This document shows positions 17,700 to 25,721 of a DNA stretch of 64,000 nt, one piece after another. The notes beneath the pieces were generated by a model that searched no databases, was not told where the DNA came from, and saw only the letters and a list, made by a program, of their open reading frames with translations. Location: assembly GCF_002101375.1 (NCBI RefSeq), contig NZ_CP015207.1:186001-250000 (forward strand), read 5' to 3'. Origin of the DNA: Sporosarcina ureae. Lineage in GTDB: Bacteria; Bacillota; Bacilli; Bacillales_A; Planococcaceae. Made by a program: the position numbers and the translations under genes. Each line of letters begins with the position of its first letter. The stretch's first letter is position 1.

Positions 17700-18878
17700 T
17701 CACGAGCTTTGCTTGGCGGATCGACCTATTTGCAACGCTAGCATTAGCATTGCCACAAATAAAACAAGAAATACGAACAATGTAACGTAATGATTTTCGG
17801 TGTAGTCATATAACGAAGCGATTAGTAATGGTAAGATCCCACCGATAATGAAGCCACCTGTCTGCATCATGGCGGTCCATGAATTCGTTTCTTCGGCAGA
17901 ATCCGTCGCGTCCATCGGCATCAGTAAACAGATTGGGAATAACCCACCGAGCGGAATTCCCATGAGGAGAACGCCAATGGCAAACCACAGCGGATCTGCT
18001 GTCCACATGAATCCGATGGAGATCATACCGAGCGCAAGAATGCTGACAAGTGCTGGCGTTCTGCTAGTAAACTTCTGTAAAATGATAGGAAAACCGATAT
18101 TCATAAAAATTTGCACAATCGTCATAGCACTTAGTAATGTCCCCGCTTGGAGAAGCGTCATGCCGTTCGATACTGCAATGGGAACAAGATAAGTCAAAAC
18201 AGAAAAGAATAACGCGGTCTGTAAACCAAAGAAAATCAGGAAGCTCCATGCCTGTTTACTGCGCCAAGGATTTTCCCCTTTATGCATAGGGGGCTTCGAC
18301 ACTTGCTTCACTTGGATCGGGTGTGCGGCGGTGATAGCCCACGCCATGATACCGACAATCGCAACGGCCGCCCAAACAGCAAGTGCGAATGAGTAGGAAT
18401 GAGCTTTTTCATAAAAGACCCCTGTCAATCCTGTACTCAGCGTTGCCCCCATTCCCATACCAAATGAATAAATGCCGACGACGACAGCAACGTGCCTTGG
18501 GAAGTATTGTTTGATCAATGCCGATAATAACGGTCCAATAACAGCAATCGCGACACCCGCAATGAAAGCAGTTAGTATTAAAACACTGAACGATGTGACA
18601 GAAAAACGCATGCCGGTTGCTACAGCAAGTAACAACAACATCAAGTACATCGTCTTATTCAAGCCGATTGTCTTATTTAGTATGGGTGCCAGCATGGCGA
18701 AGACGCCCATACAAATAACCGGAATAACAGTCAGGAGACTTACTTGAGTGTTCGACAACAGCAAATCATCACGAATGATGTCTAGCATCGGTCCGATTGA
18801 TGTAATCGCCGGCCGTAAGTTGAGCGCGACTATGAAAATCGCAAATAGTAATAGACCTTGTGTAGTTTTAGAGCGCAA
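17700..18878 (-). CDS. MFS transporter, CynX/NimT-like
   Basis: The protein is 392 residues with 12 likely membrane helices. It starts at TTG with AAAGGAGTC 9 bases upstream. The N-terminus (IVALNLRPAITSIGPMLD) and SFGMGMGATLSTGLTGVFYE are typical of the CynX/NimT (cyanate, nitroimidazole) branch of the major facilitator superfamily, which also includes B. subtilis YycB. The transported compound is unknown. It lies 74 bp upstream of the LCP gene in the same direction. Confidence 0.9.
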   Translation of the reverse strand: MRSKTTQGLLLFAIFIVALNLRPAITSIGPMLDIIRDDLLLSNTQVSLLTVIPVICMGVFAMLAPILNKTIGLNKTMYLMLLLLAVATGMRFSVTSFSVLILTAFIAGVAIAVIGPLLSALIKQYFPRHVAVVVGIYSFGMGMGATLSTGLTGVFYEKAHSYSFALAVWAAVAIVGIMAWAITAAHPIQVKQVSKPPMHKGENPWRSKQAWSFLIFFGLQTALFFSVLTYLVPIAVSNGMTLLQAGTLLSAMTIVQIFMNIGFPIILQKFTSRTPALVSILALGMISIGFMWTADPLWFAIGVLLMGIPLGGLFPICLLMPMDATDSAEETNSWTAMMQTGGFIIGGILPLLIASLYDYTENHYVTLFVFLVLFVAMLMLALQIGRSAKQSS

Positions 18879-19028
18879 TACAAAGACTCCTTTTGTATGT
18901 AATACTTATCTAATATCTATCGTCATTATATTGTAAAACGAAATTATATACAGTACTAGTTCAAACATTCCATTTCACGTAATTTTAATGTATACTAGGA
19001 ACATTGTGAAATTAGGAGGATATTATTT

Positions 19029-20627
19029 ATGTTAGCAGTTAGTAATTTAAGTCTTCGCTTTGGCGACCGTAAGCTATTCGAAGACGTCAATATACAATTC
19101 AATCCAGGCAATTGCTATGGATTAATTGGAGCGAATGGCGCTGGTAAATCAACGTTTGTCAAAATTGTGTCAGGTGAACTTGAACCCCAAACAGGGAATG
19201 TGATTCTTGGAAAAGATGAGCGTTTGGCTGTCCTGAAGCAGAACCACTTCGAGTACGAAGACTTCGTCGTGATGGATTTAGTCATCATGGGTCATAAAGA
19301 GTTATATGAAGTCATGAAAGAAAAAGACGCGATTTATATGAAAGAAGACTTCTCCGACGAAGACGGTATGCGTGCAGCTGAACTTGAAGGTGAATTCGCT
19401 GAGATGAACGGATGGGAAGCGGAATCTGAAGCTTCTGTACTCCTTCAAGGCCTTGGCGTTCCTGAAAGTATGCATCACGTGACAATGGCGGAGCTTGACG
19501 GATCAAGCAAAGTAAAAGTATTGCTTGCACAAGCTTTGTTTGGTAAACCTGACGTATTACTACTAGATGAGCCGACAAATAACTTGGATCTAAAAGCAAT
19601 TCAATGGCTTGAAGAATTCTTGATCAACTTTGAAAACACTGTCGTAGTCGTTTCCCACGACCGTCATTTCTTGAATAAAGTATGTACACATATCGCCGAT
19701 CTTGACTTTGGTAAAATTCAGATCTACGCGGGTAACTATGATTTCTGGTACGAATCAAGTCAATTGGCTTTGAAACTATCCCAAGAATCAAACAAGAAAA
19801 AAGAAGAAAAAGTAAAAGAATTACAAGCGTTTATCGCACGTTTCAGTGCCAACGCATCGAAATCCAAACAAGCTACATCTCGTAAAAAGACATTGGATAA
19901 AATCGAGTTGGATGATATTAAGCCTTCTTCACGCCGTTATCCTTTCGTTAACTTTACAATTGGCCGCGAAATCGGTAACGACGTCTTGACGATTAAAGAT
20001 GTCACCAAAACGGTGGATGGTAAAACGTTTATCAAAGATGCGACCTTTACACTCAATAAAGAGGATAAAGTAGTATTGATTGGTAATCCACTTGCAAAAT
20101 CCGCTTTGCTCGATATGCTAGCTGAAGAAACAGAGCCGGATACAGGAGTGATCAAATGGGGCGTAACGACAACTCGTGCCTACTTCCCTATGGATAACTC
20201 GAAGTATTTTGAAGGATCCGAACCGACATTAGTTGATTGGCTTCGTCAATACTCTCCTGAAGATGAAACGGAAACATTCTTGCGTGGATTCCTTGGACGT
20301 ATGTTGTTCTCAGGTGAAGAAGTGAAGAAAAAGCCGAACGTTTTATCAGGTGGAGAAAAAGTTCGCTGTATGTTATCAAAAATGATGCTAACAAGCTCAA
20401 ACGTTCTTCTTCTTGATGAGCCAACAAACCACTTGGACCTGGAATCTATCCAAGCACTTAACAATGGTTTGATCGCGTTCAAGGGTGCGATGATCTTCAC
20501 ATCTCATGACCATCAGTTCATCCAAACAATTGCTAATCGTGTAATCGAAATCAATGATGATGGAACAATCTTTGATAAAATGATGACTTATGATGAGTAT
20601 TTGGAATGGAAAGGTAAGAAAGCTTAA
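19029..20627 (+). CDS. ykpA: ABC-F family ATPase (YkpA/YbiT-like)
   Basis: The protein is 532 residues, a tandem ABC protein without membrane segments, typical for YkpA/YbiT. The ATG follows TTAGGAGGATATTATTT. NBD1 has Walker A GANGAGKST (about 36-44) and Walker B VLLLDEPTNNLD, but its signature reads LDGSS instead of LSGGQ. A charged linker (KKKEEKVKELQAFIARF) follows, then NBD2 with the unusual P-loop GNPLAKSA, signature LSGGEKVRC and VLLLDEPTNHLD. ABC-F proteins act on the ribosomal E site (translation factors or antibiotic protection). This branch is a housekeeping translation factor rather than a known resistance type (family knowledge). A strong terminator follows. Confidence 0.92.
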   Translation: MLAVSNLSLRFGDRKLFEDVNIQFNPGNCYGLIGANGAGKSTFVKIVSGELEPQTGNVILGKDERLAVLKQNHFEYEDFVVMDLVIMGHKELYEVMKEKDAIYMKEDFSDEDGMRAAELEGEFAEMNGWEAESEASVLLQGLGVPESMHHVTMAELDGSSKVKVLLAQALFGKPDVLLLDEPTNNLDLKAIQWLEEFLINFENTVVVVSHDRHFLNKVCTHIADLDFGKIQIYAGNYDFWYESSQLALKLSQESNKKKEEKVKELQAFIARFSANASKSKQATSRKKTLDKIELDDIKPSSRRYPFVNFTIGREIGNDVLTIKDVTKTVDGKTFIKDATFTLNKEDKVVLIGNPLAKSALLDMLAEETEPDTGVIKWGVTTTRAYFPMDNSKYFEGSEPTLVDWLRQYSPEDETETFLRGFLGRMLFSGEEVKKKPNVLSGGEKVRCMLSKMMLTSSNVLLLDEPTNHLDLESIQALNNGLIAFKGAMIFTSHDHQFIQTIANRVIEINDDGTIFDKMMTYDEYLEWKGKKA

Positions 20628-20643
20628 TTAGTAGTTAATATAG

Positions 20644-20682
20644 AGACTCCCCTTGAAGGAAAAACTTCTAGGGGAGTCTTTT
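20644..20682 (+). terminator. terminator after the ABC-F gene
   Basis: AGACTCCCC pairs with GGGGAGTCT, followed by TTTT. It lies 17 bp after the stop. Confidence 0.9.
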
Positions 20683-20789
20683 GCGCTTGGTGTTACCAAG
20701 TGTTAAATTTAAGTGATGTAGTGTAACCGTTAATTGCCTGTGAGACAATCTAGAACCGCTAAAAACAAGAGACATCGCTACTTCATTTT

Positions 20790-21155
20790 TTATTGTCTCT
20801 TTTGCGAGTAATTGTCTAGCAGTGCTCTAGTAAGTAATGAGATGGATCGATCAATCTCGAACTTTATAGTATCTTTATAAGCTTTTACTTTCTCCTTATC
20901 GCCAATACGGTAGATGTAAAGTGTCTGCATTTCTGTCCCCTGCTTATGAACCGGGTGTCTGACGATCAGACCATCATTGAGTAAATCATGTAGAGACTTG
21001 TATACTTCAGACTTAGTTGGTCGATACCCAAGGTCTCTGAAATGATCTATAAGGTCATCTAATATTTGTAAGCCATACAAGTTCCCTTCTTCTGCCTTAT
21101 TGAGCATATAGAGCTTTAAAAAGGCTCTTTGACGAATTACGAATGTACTCTTCAT
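20790..21155 (-). CDS. rtp: replication terminator protein (Rtp) homologue
   Basis: The protein is 121 residues; B. subtilis Rtp is 122. The ATG follows AAGGAGGGAAGAGCA. It aligns along its length with Rtp as I remember it: RQRAFLKLYML, LYGLQILDDL, TKSEVYKSLHDLLNDGLI and the C-terminal dimerisation helix FEIDRSISLLTRALLDNY correspond to KQRAFLKLYMI, LYGLKLLEVL, HTEVYRSLHELLDDGIL and VELDRCKKLIEKALSDNF. Rtp dimers bind Ter sites and stop replication forks in one direction, and repress their own gene. Upstream are an oriented Ter-like site and a second site over the promoter. Related winged-helix (PadR-like) regulators are the alternative. A weak hairpin (AAGAGACA with TGTCTCTT) overlaps its 3' end. 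Confidence 0.88.
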   Translation of the reverse strand: MKSTFVIRQRAFLKLYMLNKAEEGNLYGLQILDDLIDHFRDLGYRPTKSEVYKSLHDLLNDGLIVRHPVHKQGTEMQTLYIYRIGDKEKVKAYKDTIKFEIDRSISLLTRALLDNYSQKRQ

Positions 21156-21181
21156 TGCTCTTCCCTCCTTGGTTGCTGTAC

Positions 21182-21212
21182 GTGCATTATGTATAGTATA
21201 CCAAATAATGAG
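21182..21212 (+). promoter_or_regulatory. promoter-overlapping Ter-like site of rtp (opposing orientation)
   Basis: On the plus strand AGTATACCAAATAATGAG (from 21195) shares the nine-base core CCAAATAAT with the 31-bp sites. On the minus strand the same bases include an extended -10, TGGTATACT (21195-21203), for rtp. Binding here would repress rtp, as known for B. subtilis. Confidence 0.55.
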
Positions 21213-21234
21213 ATGCGAGTATTATTATAGTAAT

Positions 21235-21265
21235 AAGGATTATTTGGAACCAGGTTTTGATAGAA
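21235..21265 (-). other. candidate Ter site 3 (rtp-proximal)
   Basis: Reverse complement of the 9.4-kb site: on the minus strand it ends AACCTGGTTCCAAATAATCC. The centre lies 53 bp from the opposing site over the rtp promoter, similar to the paired inverted repeats upstream of rtp in B. subtilis. Confidence 0.62.
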
Positions 21266-21525
21266 CTATTCAATATGTTTATAGACGGATGTATTTCGAT
21301 GGTTATCAGTAAATCGCATATTTGGAGATTTTAATAAATATTTATAAGAAAAAGAGACTTCCCTACTAAAAATGATTTTCAGTTTAGAAATTGAATTAAA
21401 TGTACAAGATATTTGAGTGCCCAACTACACGCAATCCAGTAATCTACACACTGTCTTATTTTTATTTTCTATGAATAGCTTCCACTATTAAGGGAATAAC
21501 ACAAAGTAAAAGGAGGTTTTTCATA

Positions 21526-22212
21526 ATGAAACGCAATCTTTGGTTTCTACTGGCTGCACTGCTTCTCATGCTCGCAGGTTGCTCAAACAAGCCTGATACG
21601 TCCATGGATGGTAAGACCGACTCTTCGACCAATCAAGAAGGAACGAACGGTGACAAGTCACAACAACATGACAACAAAGATGCGAATCTGACCGATGTGG
21701 CTTTACTTGATTACTTTCTTCCGGACGGTTCCAGCGCGCATTATAAAGGTGTCGGTAATGAATTTGCTGAGCTAGACATTACCGTGGCAAGACCTGCGCA
21801 AGACTATGTCGTGATTCACGAAAATAACGGTGGTGCATTCGTTCAAAAAGTGTATAAAGTGGATGGAGATAAAATCCAAGTATTGCAGGAAGAACATATC
21901 GAGTTGGACGCTGGCGTTCCACCGACGGAAGAGCTGGAGTCCATGAAACCGATCCGAACCTATTTGAAAGGTCCTATTGAAGTAGGTACAACTTTTGACG
22001 ACTGGAAGATTGTGGAGATGAATGCGTCAGTGGAAACTCCTTATCAGCAATTTGAAGATGCGGTCGTAATGGAGCAAGTGGGTAAAGACTTTGTGAACAG
22101 GATCTATCTCGTGAAGGATTTTGGGGAAGTAAAACGTGAATCGGTGATGAAGATGGAAGGCGAAGAAGAATTTGTCGTTACTTCTAGTCTAGAAACGGTG
22201 ACACAACCGTAA
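21526..22212 (+). CDS. secreted lipoprotein of unknown function
   Basis: The protein is 228 residues. The ATG is behind AAAGGAGGTTTTTCATA. A signal peptide with lipobox LMLAGC (Cys19) is followed by a Ser/Asn/Asp-rich linker (about 20-50), then a beta-rich domain (VALLDYFLPDGSSAHYKGVGNEFAELDITV and repeated strands) ending in VKRESVMKMEGEEEFVVTSSLE. The beta-strand content and LPPDG-like start resemble Bacillus lipoproteins of unknown function near the cell surface. No enzyme motif is visible. It stands alone between rtp (divergent) and the cold-shock gene (convergent), with a terminator at 22228-22253. Confidence 0.85.
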   Translation: MKRNLWFLLAALLLMLAGCSNKPDTSMDGKTDSSTNQEGTNGDKSQQHDNKDANLTDVALLDYFLPDGSSAHYKGVGNEFAELDITVARPAQDYVVIHENNGGAFVQKVYKVDGDKIQVLQEEHIELDAGVPPTEELESMKPIRTYLKGPIEVGTTFDDWKIVEMNASVETPYQQFEDAVVMEQVGKDFVNRIYLVKDFGEVKRESVMKMEGEEEFVVTSSLETVTQP

Positions 22213-22227
22213 TTTTCTGCAAACAAA

Positions 22228-22253
22228 AAGGCGCCGCAATGGGCGCCTTTTCA
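22228..22253. terminator. bidirectional terminator, lipoprotein / cold-shock gene
   Basis: AAAAGGCGCC, loop GCAATG, GGCGCCTTTT. It is symmetrical and serves both convergent genes. Confidence 0.92.
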
Positions 22254-22259
22254 AGTGGT

Positions 22260-22460
22260 TTAGATTTTAACAACGTTAGCTGCTTGTAGACCACGGTTAC
22301 CTTCGACAACTTCAAATTCAACTTGCTGACCTTCGTCAAGAGATTTGAATCCGTCGCCTTGGATTGCTGAGAAGTGTACAAAGATGTCTTCTTCTCCATC
22401 AACTTCGATAAAACCGAAGCCCTTTTCTGAGTTAAACCATTTCACTGTACCTTGTTTCAT
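22260..22460 (-). CDS. cold-shock protein (CspB/CspD-like)
   Basis: The protein is 66 residues, starting [20 protein letters not shown] at the ATG at 22460, with GGAGGTAATCGA upstream. It carries both nucleic-acid-binding motifs, KGFGFI (RNP1) and DIFVHF (RNP2), and ends [15 protein letters not shown]. It is a single OB-fold domain that binds single-stranded RNA/DNA as an RNA chaperone in the cytoplasm. A promoter at 22613-22640 gives a leader of about 145 bases with structured repeats, typical of cold-regulated csp genes. Confidence 0.95.
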   Translation of the reverse strand: MKQGTVKWFNSEKGFGFIEVDGEEDIFVHFSAIQGDGFKSLDEGQQVEFEVVEGNRGLQAANVVKI

Positions 22461-22502
22461 TCGATTACCTCCAAAAAAATATAAATACTTTAATACACGA
22501 AC

Positions 22503-22585
22503 CTTAGCATACAAAAAAATTCACGTATTACAAAAGTTGCCGACGTCGCCGATCCCTTTTGTAATAGGTGAATCACTTAGCATAC
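22503..22585 (-). promoter_or_regulatory. structured 5' leader of the cold-shock gene
   Basis: A perfect 10-bp inverted repeat ATTACAAAAG / CTTTTGTAAT (22527-22536 and 22556-22565) encloses the palindrome CGACGTCG. It is flanked by two direct copies of CTTAGCATAC on the plus strand (22503-22512 and 22576-22585). This is a candidate cold-sensing leader. Confidence 0.55.
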
Positions 22586-22612
22586 GATCGTTCGATTAAT
22601 TTACTTACATTT

Positions 22613-22640
22613 AGTATAACATATTGGGCTTCTTTGTCAA
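22613..22640 (-). promoter_or_regulatory. sigma-A promoter of the cold-shock gene
   Basis: On the minus strand: TTGACA, 16 bases, TATACT. Confidence 0.8.
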
Positions 22641-22669
22641 TTAATAATAAACGCTTTTACTGAATGTTC

Positions 22670-22963
22670 TTACGATATGTTTGGTTCCCCGTCTATCAAT
22701 ACGATAAGACCGTGATACAACTGCAAATCTCCTTCGCAGCCATTGCAATAGTATTTTTCAGATGTGGACCAAAATGCATGGAAGCAGCCTTTACGAACTT
22801 CGTAATGCTCAAAATGCGGCTCCATCTTCCCGACCAGTTCTTTAATATATGATTCTGCGTCCATTTTATTCGTAAATGTTTTGGATGAGACACTATAGTC
22901 TCTCCACTCTTCAAACATCCACCACGGCTCAAAGTCCGCCTTCATGTATACCACTTCATACAT
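22670..22963 (-). CDS. DUF1033 family protein
   Basis: The protein is 97 residues. The ATG lies 8 bases after AGGAGTG. The sequence YEVVYMKADFEPWWMFEEWRD, a tryptophan-rich start, and YCNGCEGDLQLYHGLIVL near the end are characteristic of DUF1033, a small cytoplasmic family of Bacillales without assigned function. CNGC might suggest a metal or redox site, but only two cysteines are present there. The gene is monocistronic and reads in the same direction as the cold-shock gene but with that gene's own promoter between them. Confidence 0.85.
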   Translation of the reverse strand: MYEVVYMKADFEPWWMFEEWRDYSVSSKTFTNKMDAESYIKELVGKMEPHFEHYEVRKGCFHAFWSTSEKYYCNGCEGDLQLYHGLIVLIDGEPNIS

Positions 22964-23197
22964 TCAGTAAGCACTCCTTTACCTTGCGCTATGCAGGAAT
23001 GATATTCATTCTAGCAAATTCGACTCGCTAATCAAAGTAAATTGATTCATGTTGCGTAATATATGAGTTTTCGTCCATTTTCGGCTATAATTGAGATAGG
23101 CTCCAGTAACCTTACTGTCTGCACGATAAATGAAACCTTTTCGTTGTTAATCCGTAAGTATTATATAGAGTCAGAATGGAAGGCGGCCTGAATCAAC

Positions 23198-23857
23198 ATG
23201 AATACTATAAAAAACTTCTTCACACGACATGTCATATTGGCTCCGACTAGTTTCCTGACGTGGGTAATCCTCATCGGCGGTACGAGCATGAACTTTTTCT
23301 TAGGCTCCGCTATCGGAATCGCACTGTATGCAGGAGGCAACGTAGCGATTAAAGAACTACAGTTACGCTCCACATTAAAAAAATTCGGGATGGCACGCTC
23401 TGAATATAAACATATTGAACAACAACTGAATGAATCAAAACGAAAGCTAAAACAGCTCGGTAATATGTACGGACAAGTCCGTTCCATCCAAGCATTCAGA
23501 CAAGTATACGATATGTCTTCTATGGCTCGACGCATCATTAAGATCGTCCAGTCCAACCCGAGAAAGTTCTACCAAGTCGAAAGTTTTTTCTACGCCCATC
23601 TTGATTCCGTTGTAGAATTAACATCGAAGTACAGCCTGCTCGTAAATCAACCATTAAAAGACCAAGATATCAAAGTCGCACTACAACATACCCGCGAAAC
23701 GTTATCTGATTTGAGTCTCGAAATGGAACGAGATCTACGTAACGCTGTATCAACTGATTTGGAACAGCTCCGAATGGAAATTGATTACGTCGATATTACA
23801 CTTAAGAGAGACAAACCGTTGCTCGAATCGAAAGGGGAACATTCTAATGACAGATAA
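23198..23857 (+). CDS. xpaC: XpaC family protein
   Basis: The protein is 219 residues. Two short hydrophobic helices near the N-terminus (ILAPTSFLTWVILIGGTSMNFFLGSAIGIALYAGG) precede a coiled-coil-rich helical domain (SEYKHIEQQLNESKRKLKQL onward). This is the XpaC family, named for 5-bromo-4-chloroindolyl phosphate hydrolysis in Bacillus. It overlaps the telA start by 11 bp, so translation is coupled; the xpaC-telA pair is conserved in Bacillales and linked to toxic anion or envelope stress (family knowledge). The start ATG has GAAGGCGG-type upstream sequence, only moderately good. Confidence 0.88.
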   Translation: MNTIKNFFTRHVILAPTSFLTWVILIGGTSMNFFLGSAIGIALYAGGNVAIKELQLRSTLKKFGMARSEYKHIEQQLNESKRKLKQLGNMYGQVRSIQAFRQVYDMSSMARRIIKIVQSNPRKFYQVESFFYAHLDSVVELTSKYSLLVNQPLKDQDIKVALQHTRETLSDLSLEMERDLRNAVSTDLEQLRMEIDYVDITLKRDKPLLESKGEHSNDR

Positions 23858-25037
23858 AAACGTACTACAAGAAAAATCGGTGGACGACTTGCTCGGCAAT
23901 CCATTCGATATGGATGCTAGCCTGCTTCCAAAAGAAATGGAGAATTCGCTGTCCGACACAGCCGCACCTGCTAAATTGATCGACCGATTAACACCTGAAG
24001 AACAAGATAAGGCAAGACAATTGGCTTCACAGATCCCTGTCGGTAATTACGAAGCCGTCATTTCCTACGGTGCCAATGCACAGAATGAACTATCTAACTT
24101 CTCTCATAAAATGCTAGATCACGTCCAAGGCAAAGACATTGGACCTGTCGGCGATGTACTGAATGAATTAATGGCCAAACTATCCGAAATCGATACAGAT
24201 GATCTATCAGATAAAAAGAAATCGGGTCTTAGCCGTTTATTCAACAAGGCTACTCGCCCTATCAAAGAAATCATGACGAAATACGAAAAGCTCGGCACAC
24301 AAGTCGATAAAATAAGCGTTCAACTAGAGCATTCCAAACGTGGTTTAATGGAAGACGTCCGCATGTTGGACAGTTTATATGAACAAAACAAAACGTACTT
24401 CCAAGCATTGAACGTCTATATCGCGGCTGCGGAATTAAAGATTGATGAAATCAATAGCACCATCATTCCGGAACTGCATAAAAAAGCACAGCAATCGGAT
24501 GATCAAATGATGGTTCAAGAAGTTAACGACATGGCACAATTTGTTGATCGTTTAGAAAAACGCCTGTACGATTTGCAACTATCTCGTCAAATCACCATTC
24601 AGAGTGCTCCACAGATCCGTATGATCCAACAAACGAACCAAACGTTAGCTGAGAAGATCCAAGCCTCTATCATGACAGCGATCCCTCTGTGGAAGAATCA
24701 AATTGCGATTGCGCTAACACTAAACCGTCAGCAAAAGGCTGTCGAATCACAAAAGCTCGTCACGAAGACAACGAACGATTTGTTGCTTCGTAACTCCGAA
24801 ATGTTAAAAGTGAATAGTATTGAGACAGCCAAAGAAAATGAAAAAGGTATTATTGAGATCGATACGTTGAAAACGACACAAGAGAACTTGATCCAGACGA
24901 TCGAAGAAACCTTGCTGATCCAAGCAGATGGCCGTGCTAAACGCAAAGCCGCTGAGACTGAAATCGCTCGAATGGAACAAGACCTTAAGACTCGTTTACT
25001 TGCTGTATATGAAGAGTCACAAAACCGTCCCTCATAA
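23847..25037 (+). CDS. telA: TelA/YceH family protein (toxic anion resistance)
   Basis: The protein is 396 residues from the ATG at 23847, preferred because AAAGGGG lies upstream and the alignment of the family starts near here. It is nearly all helical, with the TelA hallmarks QIPVGNYEAVISYGANAQNELSNFS, KLGTQVDKISVQLEHSKRGLMEDVRMLDSLY and QTNQTLAEKIQASIMTAIPLWKNQIAIAL. No membrane segment is present. Family members confer tellurite, antibiotic or bacteriocin tolerance in some species, but the mechanism is unclear. It is cotranscribed with xpaC and followed by a strong terminator. Confidence 0.92.
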   Translation: MTDKNVLQEKSVDDLLGNPFDMDASLLPKEMENSLSDTAAPAKLIDRLTPEEQDKARQLASQIPVGNYEAVISYGANAQNELSNFSHKMLDHVQGKDIGPVGDVLNELMAKLSEIDTDDLSDKKKSGLSRLFNKATRPIKEIMTKYEKLGTQVDKISVQLEHSKRGLMEDVRMLDSLYEQNKTYFQALNVYIAAAELKIDEINSTIIPELHKKAQQSDDQMMVQEVNDMAQFVDRLEKRLYDLQLSRQITIQSAPQIRMIQQTNQTLAEKIQASIMTAIPLWKNQIAIALTLNRQQKAVESQKLVTKTTNDLLLRNSEMLKVNSIETAKENEKGIIEIDTLKTTQENLIQTIEETLLIQADGRAKRKAAETEIARMEQDLKTRLLAVYEESQNRPS

Positions 25038-25053
25038 GAGAGACGGTTTTTTT
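25022..25053 (+). terminator. terminator after telA
   Basis: AACCGTCCCTC, ATAA, GAGAGACGGTT, then a T7 tract. The stem begins inside the last telA codons. Confidence 0.92.
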
Positions 25054-25196
25054 GGGGGAAAATAATGGAAACACGATGGAGATTTCCATTCCAGAACGCA
25101 AACGTTAAGAAGTTGAGATCAGATCGAGTAATAGACTGGCGTACTTCCCTTGTTCGTTGTATATGTACAAGACTGGCGTTACACCGCGGGCAATGA

Positions 25197-25331
25197 ATGA
25201 GCGGATACGAGCTGCGATAGAGCGCTTAACGTAAAGTATGAGCGGCTCCGGGCCCTGATAGAGCGGTCGGCGGCGACGATTGAGCGGATACGCATAAACT
25301 TTGAGCGCTTAGACGAAATTAATGAGCGAAA
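25197..25331 (-). repeat. dispersed intergenic repeat, copy B (inverted relative to A and C)
   Basis: Read on the minus strand it has the same seven-motif order and spacers as copies A and C, with motifs 2 and 3 changed to CGCTCAA. It lies between convergent telA and the DUF6501 gene. Confidence 0.83.
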
Positions 25332-25402
25332 CGCGTACTTCTCTCACGGGCTTTCCATGATAAAATCCATCTTTCTTCCCATCCTATCACCCTCACACAT
25401 AA

Positions 25403-25432
25403 AAAAGACGATTCAATGAAGAATCGTCTCTA
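25403..25432 (-). terminator. terminator of the DUF6501 gene
   Basis: AGACGATTC, AATGA, GAATCGTCT with an A6 tract on the left, which is the U-tract of the minus strand. Confidence 0.88.
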
Positions 25433-25460
25433 AGTACCCTACTATTTATTCACCAATCAA

Positions 25461-25658
25461 TTACTCAAAATACGTCTTATAATACCCGCCGACCTTACCA
25501 GAATTGTCTACCACAAAGATAAACTCTTCCGTCTCATTCTTCACTTCATAGGACTTCCCCACCGTCAGCATATTGCTAACCAAGTACTTTGCTGCATCGG
25601 TATGTGTGCACGTCACTGTCTTTAACGTAGGTTCATCCAACCATTGTAAATATGACAT
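25461..25658 (-). CDS. DUF6501 family small protein
   Basis: The protein is 65 residues, starting MSYLQWLDEPTLKTVTC behind AAGGAAGGAGAGATTTC. The family is short, soluble and restricted to Bacillales; the function is unknown. The pattern of a beta-rich C-terminal half (KSYEVKNETEEFIFVVDNSGK) suggests a compact SH3-like fold, but this is only a guess. It lies downstream of odhAB but behind their terminator, so it is expressed separately. Confidence 0.82.
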   Translation of the reverse strand: MSYLQWLDEPTLKTVTCTHTDAAKYLVSNMLTVGKSYEVKNETEEFIFVVDNSGKVGGYYKTYFE

Positions 25659-25680
25659 GAAATCTCTCCTTCCTTAAATA

Positions 25681-25710
25681 AAAACGACCCGCTGATTAGC
25701 GGGTCGCTTG
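25681..25710 (-). terminator. terminator of odhAB
   Basis: CGACCCGCT, GATT, AGCGGGTCG with flanking A/T tracts, 16 bp after the odhB stop. Confidence 0.9.
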
Positions 25711-25721
25711 GCTTGTGCTGA

